Shown in pieces: positions 1 to 9,245 of a DNA stretch of 62,000 bases. The position numbers and the translations under genes are program-made. Positions within the stretch are counted from its first letter, which is position 1. Every line of letters starts with the position of its first letter. This stretch comes from Zygnema cylindricum (lineage: Eukaryota; Streptophyta; Zygnematophyceae; Zygnematales; Zygnemataceae): positions 1-62,000 of the forward strand of contig JBBHKE010000323.1 of NCBI GenBank assembly GCA_037447655.1. The letters run 5' to 3'. The notes below the pieces were generated by a model, which was not told the origin of the DNA, ran no database searches, and saw only the letters and a list, made by a program, of their open reading frames with translations.

Positions 1-1
1 G

Positions 2-826
2 TCCGGCACCACCTCTGATGAAGAAGACAGAGTGAAAAAGAGGGCCAAAAGTTACCTTTGGCTCGGGGGATCTTTAGTTCGGTTGTTGGCAGACGGAAGC
101 CATAGGCACGTTCCACGGCCTACCGAGCGTCTTTCTCTCATTGAGCAGATTCACACTGAGCTTGGTCACTACGGTACCAAGCGAACGTTAAGTCTAGTTC
201 AAGCACGGTATTGGTGGTCAGGAATGCAAGCTGATGTCGCTGCTATTCTACACAAGTGTGCCACCTGTGACCGTCTCCGAACTTCTTTCTCTAATCGGCA
301 GACTACGCTCCAACCTCTACCCATTAGGGGTTTATTCTATCGATGGTCGGTCGATCTGGCCGGACCTTTTCCCATCTCACGTAGAGGAAAACATTACATC
401 ATGATTATGATCGAAAATTTAAGTAAGTGGGTAGAGGTCGTAGCTCTACCTCACAAGACAACAAAGTTAACCACCACAGCCTTTAAGGAACATGTCCTTA
501 TGAGATACCGTGCCCCAGCCGAGGTCCTTACTGATCAAGGTATAGAATTTTGGGGAGAATTTCAAGAGATGCTTGATGAGGCTCTTATCGATCATCGTAA
601 TACTTGTCGGGATCACCCGCAGGCCGATGGCCTGGCTGAACGGGCTGTCCAGACATTTAAGCATGCCTTGCGTAAGCATTGCTTAGGGAAACACATTTTG
701 GTTTGGGACGAGTCCCTCGGCTACATTACCATGGGATATCGCATGTCTGTTCAAGCTAGTCTAGCTAGTTCCGGCCCGTATTATGTTTTATTTGGGCGAC
801 AACCATTGCTGGGTTGTAATATTTAG
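2..826 (+). CDS. Ty3/gypsy-type integrase fragment, 5' end outside the window
   Basis: The frame is open from base 2 to a TAG at 824-826 (about 274 codons). Numbering from the GTG at 32, a zinc-binding HHCC set is visible (His41, His46, Cys76, Cys79), followed by the catalytic triad Asp108 (SVDLAGPF), Asp168 (LTDQGIEF) and Glu203 (ADGLAERAVQ). The spacing D-x59-D-x34-E is normal for a retroviral or Ty3/gypsy integrase, which inserts element cDNA into chromosomes. No frameshift or stop interrupts the catalytic core, unlike the copia remnants further right. The stop at 824 follows LFGRQP, where relatives usually continue, and a further 24 in-frame codons lead to a TAA at about 898, so the end may be a nonsense mutation. 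It is probably the 3' part of a larger Pol; reverse transcriptase would lie left of the window. Confidence 0.85.
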   Translation, partial: SGTTSDEEDRVKKRAKSYLWLGGSLVRLLADGSHRHVPRPTERLSLIEQIHTELGHYGTKRTLSLVQARYWWSGMQADVAAILHKCATCDRLRTSFSNRQTTLQPLPIRGLFYRWSVDLAGPFPISRRGKHYIMIMIENLSKWVEVVALPHKTTKLTTTAFKEHVLMRYRAPAEVLTDQGIEFWGEFQEMLDEALIDHRNTCRDHPQADGLAERAVQTFKHALRKHCLGKHILVWDESLGYITMGYRMSVQASLASSGPYYVLFGRQPLLGCNI

Positions 827-913
827 AAATCTGCAAGTTTTCCGCTTATGCTAATGTCTGACACTATCTTTTTGGAAGAACTCACTCGTCCTGCCGGCTA
901 ATGAGCTAGGGGG

Positions 914-1134
914 GTGAATAAACCAACCTAACCATAACCAACTAAGTCGTCAACCTTTCTTTTTTTTCCACCTTGTTTGTTGTTGTATTTATTCATTTAC
1001 ACTTTTGATGTCTTATTACAGTCTCGATGTTTGTTATTATTTGGGTTTTTGTTATTATTTGGGTTAAAGTGGTGCACAATTGATGATATTGCATGCATCT
1101 TCACGTTAGTTGACACATGCACAACACTTGTCAT
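914..1134. repeat. Direct repeat R1 (left copy)
   Basis: About 200 bp that recurs at 2360-2555 with high similarity, starting near GAATAAACCAACCTAACC and ending near TTGACACATGCACAACA. R1 contains a short tandem doubling of TGTTATTATTTGGGTT that is single in R2. The two copies flank about 1.2 kb of promoter-like sequence. They could be parts of two LTRs or the product of a local duplication. Confidence 0.7.
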
Positions 1135-1835
1135 GCCGTATCTTGTCAGACATTTTTCTTAGTATATTTAGGCATTAGGAAGGGCGGCCGCCACACTAAT
1201 TTGTGTGTGTGCTTTTTTGGGTTTTGCATGGCCGTACATATTTACAATTCGCGTTTGCGTCGAGAGTACATGTTTACATTGCCGTACGCGTCGAGTGTAC
1301 ATATTTATTTTACACCGTAATTTCCGCTGATGACAAGTCGGTCCGTACATACTTTCGTTGCCCGTAATTTCTGCCGACGACTTATGTTCGCGTTCGCGGC
1401 CGTACATGTATTATTCCCATACGTGCAGCTCCGAAATTTTTGGCGAGGACGAATTTGATCTTTTCGCGTGAGGGAGCATCCGGCCGTTGACGCAGATTTA
1501 TACTCGGTTCAAAATATGGCATCCGGATCGTTGACGCGAGTGACAGACAAAATGATTGTTAGTTCCAATGACGCTACGCGATTGGACTATTTTAAGTCGT
1601 GGACCATTTGGAGGTTCACGCATTCACATGTAGATAGGAAGGGTTTTTATCCGTAGGTTATAGATTTTGTAAGATAGGGCATAGGATTCTGGCCGCTTAT
1701 TGGCTGAATCCAAACTAGACGCAAATACTTACATAGCACGCTGTACTCTTATTGGCTTATTTTCGCTAGGTACTTAGTTGATTTTAGATTATTTCATGCA
1801 CACAATTTTCAACTGCAGTGTTATTATATTTTCAG

Positions 1836-1843
1836 TATATAAG
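1836..1843 (+). promoter_or_regulatory. TATA box (TATATAAG) in the gypsy-side LTR-like region
   Basis: TATATAAG lies inside the LTR-like stretch, about 40 bp before the TTGTCCGGACAA palindrome. A matching transcript start has not been shown; this is a motif-level call. Confidence 0.35.
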
Positions 1844-2359
1844 ATTTTCTACAGCCATCTTTTTCTTTGTAAATTTGTCCGGACAACTTTGAGGCGATTT
1901 TCCGCCTTAGCGTGAAGCGTCTAGTTTCTTACATTTTCAATCTCTTGTAAAGCCTTACATATTAATCTATACGGCTTCGGCCAAGACCTACACGGTTTCC
2001 CTTCACCTATTTTTGTCCGATTGAGTGGATTTTGATCGCGTCTTTATAACACAAACTTCTTCTCCCGACTGTGGCTGAACTTTAATTAGTGTGGAAGTTG
2101 CATGTTGGGAATATTGTTTTGTTGTTTTTATTTCTTGTGATTGTGTATTTATTTCTATTTGGATTTTGCGCATCTTTTGAGTTTCGTTATCTCAAACCTC
2201 ATAAGTGTTTTGCATATTGTCATTTTCAGATTTTTTTTTGTCTCGGTTGTTTCTATTTTGATTAATTCTCTTTAGGTCTAAATTCAAATTGTCTTCAATA
2301 AGATAACTATTGCAAGGAATATAAATAGATCGTGGGGCCTATGGCCATCCATCGGCTTA

Positions 2360-2555
2360 GTAAATAAACTGACCTAACCATAACTAGCTAAGTCATCAAC
2401 CTTTCTTTTTCTTCCACCTTGTTTGTTGTTGTATTTATTTGTTTACACTTTTGATGTCTTATAACAGTCACGATGTTTTGTTATTATTTGGGTTTAAGTG
2501 GTGCACAGCTGATGATATTGCATGCATCTTCACGTTAGTTGACACATGCACGACA
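2360..2555. repeat. Direct repeat R2 (right copy)
   Basis: Second copy of the repeat at 914-1134. It ends at GACACATGCACGACAA and is joined directly to the middle of a group B gag reading frame (RHLTQDLATSHHH...). The junction marks the 5' truncation point of element B1. Confidence 0.7.
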
Positions 2556-3110
2556 AGGCACCTTACTCAAGATCTGGCAACCTCCCACCATCACATTCTT
2601 AGCGCCGAGGAGTTGTGGAAGACTTTAGTGGAGATCTATAGAGTTGGTACCATTCAGGAGCTCTAGTTGGCGGAGCAAAGTTTAGGGGATTACACTTACA
2701 AAGGGGGAAAAATGTTTGACTACTGTAATGATCTCTCTTGTTTGTATATGGAGATGGAGAGTGCCGAGTGGACAAGTACAATGAAAATGAAAGTCAACAC
2801 CCTCATAATCAAGTTGCCACTTGAGTATGAGAAAATAGTGTACCGAGGGCAGGAAATGGATTACAGTTCTAGGAAGTGGAATACCGTGGTCTGGATGATA
2901 TTTGTGTACAAGAACACTGTTGAGATTTGGAGAGGAGGAAAGTGCATTCAAACTTTAGCTGCCAAAACGGACCGCGGGGAAGGATTGAGGAAGCAACTTC
3001 AAATGAGAGAGAGATCATTCAGGAGGACCGAGGCCCCCAAAGGGTCTTTGTCATTTTTGCAAAAAACCGAGACACTATATGGCGGAGTGTACCAAGCTGT
3101 AAGAGTTGAG
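2556..3110 (+). pseudogene. gag: B1 gag remnant with zinc knuckle
   Basis: Gag forms the particle in which copia cDNA is made. The frame of 2439-3200 carries the Gag capsid-like segment (EELWKTLVEIYR... , GKMFDYCNDLSCLYMEMESA, LPLEYEKIVYR). A TAG at 2664 interrupts it where other copies have Gln. A frameshift before 3043 moves the knuckle to another frame, where CHFCKKPRHYMAEC keeps the CX2CX4HX4C spacing (about 3049-3090). The first part of gag is absent because of the truncation at 2556. Confidence 0.8.
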
Positions 3111-3177
3111 GCTCCAAGAAAATTGTGGAGGGGGTTCTTCCAGAGGGAAGAAAAAGGCACTTGTGGCCACACAAGTA

Positions 3178-4359
3178 AAAGGGGAGACCGAGGAGGATGA
3201 GCCCTTTGAGGAAGATGGGGAGCTCTTTCTTGACGAGGATCTTGAGGAGAACGAGATCCCTCGAAAATAGAAGTGTGCTCTAAGAGCCATTCGAGAAGCT
3301 CCACAGGAAGGATGGATCATTGATTCAGATGCATCTATACATATGTGTCGTGACACGCACCTCTTTACCAAGCTAAGAAAAATCCCTACTGTAGAGATAG
3401 AGTATGGGGATAGGGGAGTAGTTACTACAGATCTAGTGGGATTAGTTGATCTGAAAGTCTTAGTGAACGGTAAGACTTCTATACTCACCGTCTCAGATGT
3501 ACTCTTCATTTCTCAACTGAGAAAAAATCTTGTCTCTACTTCGGTATTAGATGAAAAGGAATTTGATACCTTTACTACAAAAGGAGTCTTTACAGTTAAG
3601 TATGGGGATGAAGTCTACTTCATAGCAGATAAAGGTAGCCAAGGAATGTTTAGGCTTAACCTGAGTAATGAAAAGAACAATGTTTACTATATTGGTGTCC
3701 CAAACTTGATGATTTGGCAAAAGCGGTAGGGGCATGTGCAATTTGATAGGTTGAGGGAAATGAAGAAGCTTGGTGTAGTAGAAGGCATTCAGTTAAGGGA
3801 TAATGAAATTATGGATGATTGTTGTGGATGTGCCCAAGGTAAGTCTCACAGACTCCCTTTTCCCAAAACTGCCACATATACAAAGAGAAAGTACTAGATC
3901 TAGTCCACACAAACATCTAGGGACCGGCAAAAGTACCTTCCGTCGAAGGGAAGAGGTTTATATTGACAATTACTGATGACGGGTCTTGACACTCTATAGT
4001 CAATTTCCTAAAAACAAAGTCTGCAACACCACTTTACTTCAAAGAATATAAAGTGTGGAGTGAGAAGTTGCATAGAACCCCCATGAAGAGAATAAGGAGT
4101 GATAATGGGCGAGAAGATACCTCTAAACAGTTTGAGGTAGGAGATAGTGTATGTAGTTTGTTGGCCGACAAGAAGATAAGTAAAAGGTTTTGGGCCGAAG
4201 CCATGAATTGTGCTAACTACATTAAGAATAAAGTCCTTACTATAGCCGTGAAAGGAATGACACCTTATGAGAGAGGGGTTGGAAGGAAACCAAATATTTC
4301 TCACCTGAAAGTATTCAGTCGTCAAGTTTATAGTCTAGACAAGGATAGGAAATACTAGA
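3178..4359 (+). pseudogene. pol: B1 protease-integrase remnant
   Basis: The aspartic protease site reads IIDSDAS instead of IIDSGAS; the catalytic Asp codon is 3322-3324 and the mutated Gly codon 3328-3330. The open piece 3343-3729 gives the rest of protease and the pre-integrase segment. The integrase part has CGCAQGK of the HHCC finger, a TAG replacing the Trp of the DIWGP motif near 3917, and RSDN near 4095. An internal deletion then joins QFE directly to SLLADKKISKRFWAEA, removing the catalytic Glu. The reading ends at 4356-4358, and the rest of pol is deleted up to the LTR. Confidence 0.8.
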
Positions 4360-4697
4360 AACTAGTTACTAAAGGGAAATTAGGATATTTTGTGGGATAT
4401 GATGAGGATGTCAAGGGATATAAAGTCAATAACTTAGGTAAACGAGATATCATTATGGTAAAGTACCTTGTTGTCATGGATGAAAAGAAGTCATTTAATC
4501 CCTTTAAATACACCAAGAGTTGAAATTATTAGTTTTATGTGGTATTTTCTAGGTCTAAATAGTTCAGTACAAAAAGGAAAAGAAAAGGCGGAAAGCTTAC
4601 CTCCACCTCCTCTCTCTACCCACCATACTTATTGTAGTCACAGAGGGATAGAGAGGGTGGTTGAGCCATGGCTGTCCTAGCTCAGCAGGCAGGACTA

Positions 4698-4719
4698 AAG
4701 AGTGACTTAAGTCACTCTT
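4698..4719. repeat. 22-bp perfect palindrome in group B LTR
   Basis: The inner 20 bases AGAGTGACTTAAGTCACTCT read the same on both strands, with one more matching pair outside. The 20-bp form is intact in the B2 3' LTR (14474-14493); B3 LTRs keep only the inner TGACTTAAGTCA part. It could be a dimeric protein-binding site or a cruciform. Confidence 0.75.
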
Positions 4720-4734
4720 AAGAAAAGGTTGAGT

Positions 4735-4800
4735 CCGATAGGACTCGAACCTCCGACCGGCAAACTGCGGCGTAGCCGTTAGCTCTAACTAGTATATCGT
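4735..4800 (-). other. tRNA-like module with B-box, antisense within group B LTR
   Basis: Read on the minus strand, it has a D-arm-like GTTAGAGC, then AACGGCTACGCCGC, then GGTTCGAGTCC, a full match to the Pol III B-box consensus (GGTTCRANNCC). It does not fold into a complete cloverleaf and lacks paired acceptor ends, so it is not called a tRNA gene. The same module lies at the same place in every group B LTR here, and diverged versions occur in C and D LTRs. Confidence 0.5.
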
Positions 4801-5300
4801 AGAAGTCCGTTAGGAGATATACGGTTCGATATCTATTTAAACTATTGTATGGTACTGAAATCAATTAACTAGAATTTGAACGAAGGAACATAGAACTTGT
4901 TAAAGTTTAGTGCGGATGTCATTTCACACGAAACAAATGAATCGGACATTTGTTTCGACGGTCGACATTTAATGTCGGATTTAGTCCGACGCCACATATC
5001 ATCGCCGAGATCGCGGAATGGTCACTTTGGCTTTTATGGACGTGGCATGACTTAGCGCCGCGTGAAAGGATGACATTCAATCGCGGGAATTCCAAGGAAT
5101 GTACGGACGAGTTGAAAAGTGACATGCGTCCACTAAGTGGCCTTGTCGTACACAAGCCGTACATAAAGAACATCGGCCGTAGTACCTTTCTGTACTTTAA
5201 AGTCATATGATTGGTTCATACTTCTGTAGATAGGGGCTGTGAGAGGGGTTTAGGACTTAGGAAATTTGGTAGGCAGTCACCTCTCCCTAAGAAAGCTTTG

Positions 5301-5308
5301 TATAAATT
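5301..5308 (+). promoter_or_regulatory. TATA box of the shared group B LTR
   Basis: TATAAATT lies about 190 bp before the LTR end, downstream of a pyrimidine-rich tract, as in the sister LTRs (TATAAAAT at 15066; TATAAAAG at 20644 in C1). It is the likely core promoter for B2 transcription. Confidence 0.55.
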
Positions 5309-5519
5309 AGCATTTTTGCCGCCTCAACTTATCGCTTGGTTGGGCTTTTTCAGAGATTCATTTTCCTACGGACTCAGGGGAGTCCAAGCAGCACAGAGGT
5401 GCAGTCAGATTGTTTGCTTGTCTGCTTGGGTAGCAATGGTTGCCATTGGAAGTGGGTTAGTTAATAACTATCTAGAGGCTACCTGAATTTTATAGTCTAA
5501 TGGAGGACACAGAATTGCA

Positions 5520-5532
5520 GGTTATGTGCCCA
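5520..5532 (+). other. Primer-binding site of B2 (initiator tRNA-Met anticodon type)
   Basis: GGTTATGTGCCCA abuts the LTR end. It matches, with one change, the complement of the anticodon region of eukaryotic initiator tRNA-Met (TGGGCCCATAACC). That arrangement is known from Drosophila copia, where a half-tRNA primes. The tRNA sequence is from memory. Confidence 0.7.
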
Positions 5533-5678
5533 CCCTCTAGGGTACCCACCATTAATAATCTGGGTTCATCTTTTGGGAAGCCATGATGATATGAGCTTTG
5601 TGCGAAAAACGATAATGGGGTATTGTCAGTGGACAAGTGAAACGTCCACCTTCAGGAACTCCTCCAAGATTTGGAGGA

Positions 5679-5683
5679 GTAAG
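5679..5683 (+). other. Target-site duplication GTAAG, left of element A
   Basis: GTAAG directly precedes the TG of the A 5' LTR and recurs right after the CA of the 3' LTR (11848-11852). Removing the element plus one copy restores the group B gag sequence seen in B3. Confidence 0.9.
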
Positions 5684-6666
5684 TGTTGTTTTGGAAACCT
5701 TAAGTTCACTCTATATCTTGCTGCTATGTTGCCATGCTGCGCTAAGTCTGACATCGCAGCTAGAAACCTTGAGCACTCTACACTTGTTGCTCTGCTGCTA
5801 TGGTGCTTTGATTTGACATCGCAGCTGCGCTGCTCTAATATCACAGCTGCGCTGACAGATCATAGCAGTCATAGCAGTCATAGCAGTCTGCGCAAGAAAG
5901 GTGTTCAGAATATGAGTCAGTTTGTGTGAAGATAAATTGACGGGGACATGATTTAGTGAGTATGTAACTCGAAAGGGAGTACACAGATTCGGTGCACTTT
6001 AGGCACACGTGTCGGTCCGTGAGAAAGTCAAGTTTGGTTGTTCTAGAAGAAAAGGTACAGTTACATTTGAGGACCAAATTTATACGTGGAGGCTCATCTT
6101 CGGTGATGAAAGAATACGTGGAAAGGGGACGAAGTCCGCCGTCATTTTTGGAAGAGAAGTATTGATTGTATCGTCATTTCAGCGGACGAACTTTAACCGC
6201 GTACTATTTCATTTCTAGCTGCTGTCTGATTGGTGGAAATAATTATGTGCATTCAACGGTGGGATTTTTGTTAATGAAGAGTAGTGTACCATTTGACCAC
6301 GCTAGTTGTAGTACGGTGTTATCAACCGTAGGCTCACTTGTATATATAGGACTTAGATTACTTTAGGAAAAGTAGGATTGTTGTGTAGGAAAAACTGCGA
6401 AGCAGTTTTTGGGTGTGTTTGAATTATAAGATCATTGTGATCTTTTGGCAGAACTTTGTGAAATTTTGCATGTGGGTTCTTTGGTGTATATTTTATATTG
6501 TGGCAAATTTGCAGACTTAGCGTGTGTCTGGTTTGTTTGGGGATTCATTGTGAAGTTGGTTATTTGTGGGATTTCGTGAGAGTTTCCTCTTTGCACAATT
6601 GATTATCATGGCAACTGCCGGTGCTTCTTCATCTTCTTCAGTGGCACCAGCTGCCTCAAATCAACA
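5684..6666 (+). repeat. Group A 5' LTR
   Basis: Starts TGTTGTTTTGGAAACC and ends CAAATCAACA. It contains a CGCAGCTGCG palindrome at 5820-5829, three tandem CATAGCAGT units near 5862-5888, a TATATATA box at 6341, and the gag ATG at 6608, 59 bp before the LTR end. The next base begins GGTCACGGGCCC, a diverged version of the primer-binding site of the other groups. Confidence 0.95.
6341..6348 (+). promoter_or_regulatory. TATA box of group A 5' LTR
   Basis: TATATATA lies 325 bp before the LTR end and about 265 bp upstream of the gag ATG; the 3' LTR has the same box at 11522-11529. Confidence 0.55.
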
Positions 6667-7420
6667 GGTCACGGGCCCTCCCTCACGGATCCCGGTGTTT
6701 AATGGGCAAAAGTATCTTTATTGGGCGGATTTGACTAAGTCTTATTTGAAACAAGTGAAATTATATGATGTGATTTCGGGTATTCTTCCGGATACGGATC
6801 CGGAGTTTGGAAAGAAAAATGAAGATGCATTGCATGTGTTGAAGTTACTTTTTTCAGAAGATCTTAACATGACATATATCAATATTTCTACGGCATTTGA
6901 AATATGGAAGGCCTTGAGTGAATCTTATGTCTTAGCTAGTGAGCAGAATGAGGTTGTTACTGCTGGAAAAATTTGGGACTATAAATATACTGGGGGTGAC
7001 ATGAACTCATATTGTAATGGCTTGAAACTTCTATTATCGGAGAATGCATGTTCCGGGGGGAGTTTTCCTCCTTATCATCAAGCTATGATTCTAATGAGAG
7101 GGCTTCCTACTGAATATAGAGGAGCAGCGGAGCAGCTAAGACGGTTAGAGAAGAGTAAATGAAATATAGCTGTCGCTCAGGCTTATATCCTAGACGAAGA
7201 GGCAACTCAGATAGCATTAAATGGTGGTCAATCACTGGTTGCTTACAATGCACAGACATATAAGCCGGTTGGTTTTTCTGGAAACAGAAACTTTACCCCC
7301 ATTCCGAATTATAGGCAATATGATAGGTGTGTCTATTGCTTTGGTCAAGGTCATGTTTTCCTGCTGTGTCCGGCATTTATAAAAGCGTGTGAAACAGGAA
7401 TTTATCGTGCGGGATGGAGG
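6608..7420 (+). pseudogene. gag: Element A gag
   Basis: Start chosen at ATG 6608 (ATCATGGCA), the first in the conserved frame; the open frame extends upstream only to 6566. The N-terminus is Ser/Ala-rich, followed by QVTGPPSRIPVFNG (encoded by the LTR end plus primer site), the copia Gag hallmark FNGQKYLYWAD, and a helical Gag domain. A TGA at 7160-7162 interrupts it after EKSK; the same frame then resumes and reaches the knuckle CVYCFGQGHVFLLC with correct CX2CX4HX4C spacing (7328-7369). It stays in phase with the protease downstream, so A was probably one Gag-Pol frame. Confidence 0.85.
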
Positions 7421-8224
7421 GTGCGATCGGAGGATTCATCACCAAAATTATCGACATCAAAACTGCTGATTAAAAATGCGGCATTCCTTGCATTTGATGA
7501 GACGTCACTAGATGAACCACCGGAAGAAAAGAAAGATGTGGTCAGATTTCTGCAATCGGATGATGACGAGTTTTTTGCTCTTGCAAAAGATCTCATGGAG
7601 GGACCTCGAGAGAACGGATGGATTATGGACTCCGGATGCTCCTCCCACATGTGCGGCAACCGGGCTTACTTCAAAACACTTACTCTAATTCCCACTCGTC
7701 GCATTTATTACGCGGATGACAACGGTGTGGAGGCTACGGCAAAGGGAAGCGTGGAGTTAGCATTTGACATCAATGGTCACATTGTAAAGAGAACCTTGCA
7801 TGATGTTCTCCATATCCCAAAGTTTACAAAAAAATTGTTTTCCACTTCGGTAGCAAAAATGAAAGGTTTTGAAATTTTACAAAAGAATGGGAAAAAGGTA
7901 GTAAGCAAAGATGGGAAGGTAGCTTTGGTAGGAACTACAAGCCCAAACTTGTTGTACCGGATGGACTTGGCTAATGAAATTGACTTTGCATACTCTAGTG
8001 TCCTTCCGGAAAATGTATTGTGGCATAAGAGGCTCGGTCATGTTCATCATGAAAGGCTTGATAATATGGTAAAGCAAAATATGATAGATGCTGTTAAATT
8101 AGGAGAAACAGATTCCCATGTATGTGATGGATGTGCTTTGGGAAAACTTCATAAGCTGCCACTACCTCAGACAGCGGATAACAGGGCAACGGATTTGCTA
8201 CAAATTATTCATTCGGATGTGTAG
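7421..8224 (+). pseudogene. pol: Element A protease and integrase zinc finger
   Basis: Numbering from codon 7421, the protease site WIMDSGCS has its catalytic Asp at residue 70. The conserved SSHMCGNR and the LHDVLHIPKF strand follow. The segment continues into the integrase HHCC finger (WHKRLGHVHHERL ... CDGCALGK). A TAG at 8222-8224 replaces the Trp of the DVWGP motif just after the first catalytic Asp of integrase. It is in frame with gag upstream and with integrase downstream. Confidence 0.85.
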
Positions 8225-9218
8225 GGGCCATCAAAAGTTCCTTCACTCAGTGGCAACAGGTTTTTGGTCAGTTTTACGGATGACTTCTCAAGATATAGCA
8301 AGGTTTACTTTATGAAAGAAAAGAGTGAAGTGCTCACTCACTTCAAGCATTTTCGGGTATGGGCCGAAAAACTTCATGGGAAACCAATCCTTTCCCTTCG
8401 GTCCGACAACGGAGGGGAATATATTTCTCATGCATTTTCTGAATACTTAAAAGACAATGGCATTTCTCGGCAATTTACAGTTCCTTATACTCCGGAACAG
8501 AATGGAGTATCCGAAAGACTCAACCGAACTCTAACAGAAAGTGCAAAATCTATGTTACTAGATAAAGGAATAGATTTCAAATTTTGGGGTGAAGCTTTCT
8601 CGTGTGCGTTGTATATTAGAAATAGAATAGAGACTAGAGCAGTAAAAGGGAAAACACCATATGAAGTGTGGACCGGAAGAAAACCGATTGTTAGTCACTT
8701 CCGAGTTTTTGGGAGTAAATGTTTTATTTTGGATAATCTCCCTATTTCTAAGCTTATTCCAAAATCGATTCCAAGAATTTTTATGGGTTATGATGATGAA
8801 TCCGTGGGCTATAGAGTATTTAATAGGGATAGGAATACTCTTCAGACTGCTAGAAATATTCAGGTTAAAGAAGAGAGCAGATCGGTAGATGTTTTTGGTA
8901 TGACAGATTTTGAAAAAGATTCGAAAATCAAAGAATATGTTATTTTTGAAAGTGTTACTGTCGCTTCTTCTAGTCCCACTTTGGACCCTCCGGCTGGTCC
9001 CCTTGTGGAGTATCATCCTCCTCCTCCACCACCTCCTCCTCGGCGGCAGCCTACGGATCCAACAATTCCAGCCTCAGATTTTCCGGGGGGAAAAAGGCAA
9101 AGCAGCAGGCTGCGACACTGCGAAGCTGCGCTGTTTTCTGTCGGATCAGTGGATCTGACTGAAAACTGCAACGCTGCGAAACTGCGATGCTGCGAAGCTG
9201 GAAAGCTGCGACGCTGCG
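8225..9218 (+). pseudogene. pol: Element A integrase core and linker
   Basis: From the Met at 8264: TDDFSRYSKVYF, the second catalytic Asp at residue 48 (RSDNGGEY) and Glu at residue 84 (GVSERLNRTL), 35 residues apart as expected. The copia C-terminal marks RIETRAVKGKTPYEVWTGRKP and VFGSKCF follow. A proline run and SDFPGGKRQSSR mark the linker before reverse transcriptase. Past about 9105 the sequence turns into a CTGCGA-rich repeat and the frame is lost relative to reverse transcriptase. Confidence 0.85.
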
Positions 9219-9245
9219 ATGCTGCGAAGCTGCAAAACTGCTCTA
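9105..9245 (+). repeat. Degenerate CTGCGA minisatellite in the A pol linker
   Basis: About 140 bp of imperfect units such as GCTGCGAAGCTGCGACG and GCTGCGATGCTGCGAAG. It lies between the integrase linker and the first reverse transcriptase block and coincides with a one-frame shift (frame of 8264 versus frame of 9219). The motif resembles the CGCAGCTGCG clusters in A and E LTRs. Confidence 0.75.

Larger units (their letters stand above)
827..2555. other. Non-coding stretch after gypsy pol, probable 3' UTR and LTR-like promoter region
   Basis: No convincing coding sequence is present; short reading frames lack family motifs. The stretch holds two direct repeats at its ends, a TATATAAG box and a TTGTCCGGACAA palindrome (about 1877-1888), followed by T-rich leader-like sequence. 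Its position after pol suggests the gypsy element's 3' LTR, but I could not define TG...CA ends or a second LTR copy, so the boundaries are open. Confidence 0.4.
2556..5519 (+). mobile_element. Ty1/copia group B element, copy B1 (5'-truncated, internally deleted)
   Basis: The element starts in mid-gag at the R2 junction, runs through knuckle, protease and integrase, and jumps at about 4519 straight into its 3' LTR. The 5' LTR, reverse transcriptase and RNase H are missing. The LTR 4520-5519 is shared with the next element, B2. Several stops and frameshifts make it non-functional. Confidence 0.85.
4520..5519 (+). repeat. Group B LTR shared by B1 (3' side) and B2 (5' side)
   Basis: About 1000 bp homologous to 14292-15287, 25225-26230 (minus) and 30542-31411 (minus). 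Other copies start TGTTGAAATT; here the first two bases are lost at the B1 deletion junction. It ends ...CAGAATTGCA, immediately before the primer-binding site. Landmarks in order: AGCCATGGCT palindrome (~4666), 22-bp palindrome 4698-4719, tRNA-like antisense module ~4735-4800, CTCTCC...AAGAAAG tract, TATAAATT at 5301, and the gag ATG at 5500, 20 bp before the LTR end. Confidence 0.85.
5500..5683 (+). pseudogene. gag: B2 gag, N-terminal part (start codon inside the LTR)
   Basis: ATG at 5500 lies 20 bp before the LTR end, and the frame reads through the primer-binding site as MEDTELQVMCPPSRVP. The conserved Gag start RVPxFNG is visible as RVPTINN. Single-base changes break the frame within about 30 codons (stops near 5584); the B3 copy keeps the frame longer (MMMVALCEKRYWGIISGE). 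Element A interrupts this segment at 5684. Confidence 0.75.

Noticed and set aside
467-679. Antisense reading frame within the gypsy integrase
   Set aside because: It is a shadow of a strongly supported integrase frame on the other strand and shows no domain.
977-1656. Small host genes in 977-1656
   Set aside because: Short frames without homology, motifs or consistent codon use; the stretch lies in a promoter-like, repeated region beside gypsy pol.
4666-4722. Short upstream coding frame from the conserved AGCCATGGCT (MAVLAQQAGLK...)
   Set aside because: It lies upstream of the LTR TATA box, its length differs in every copy (stop after 3 to 18 codons), and only the palindrome itself is conserved.
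5500-5683. Intron or splice site explaining the gag interruption at 5684
   Set aside because: The interruption is a full element with LTRs and a 5-bp target duplication, not an intron.
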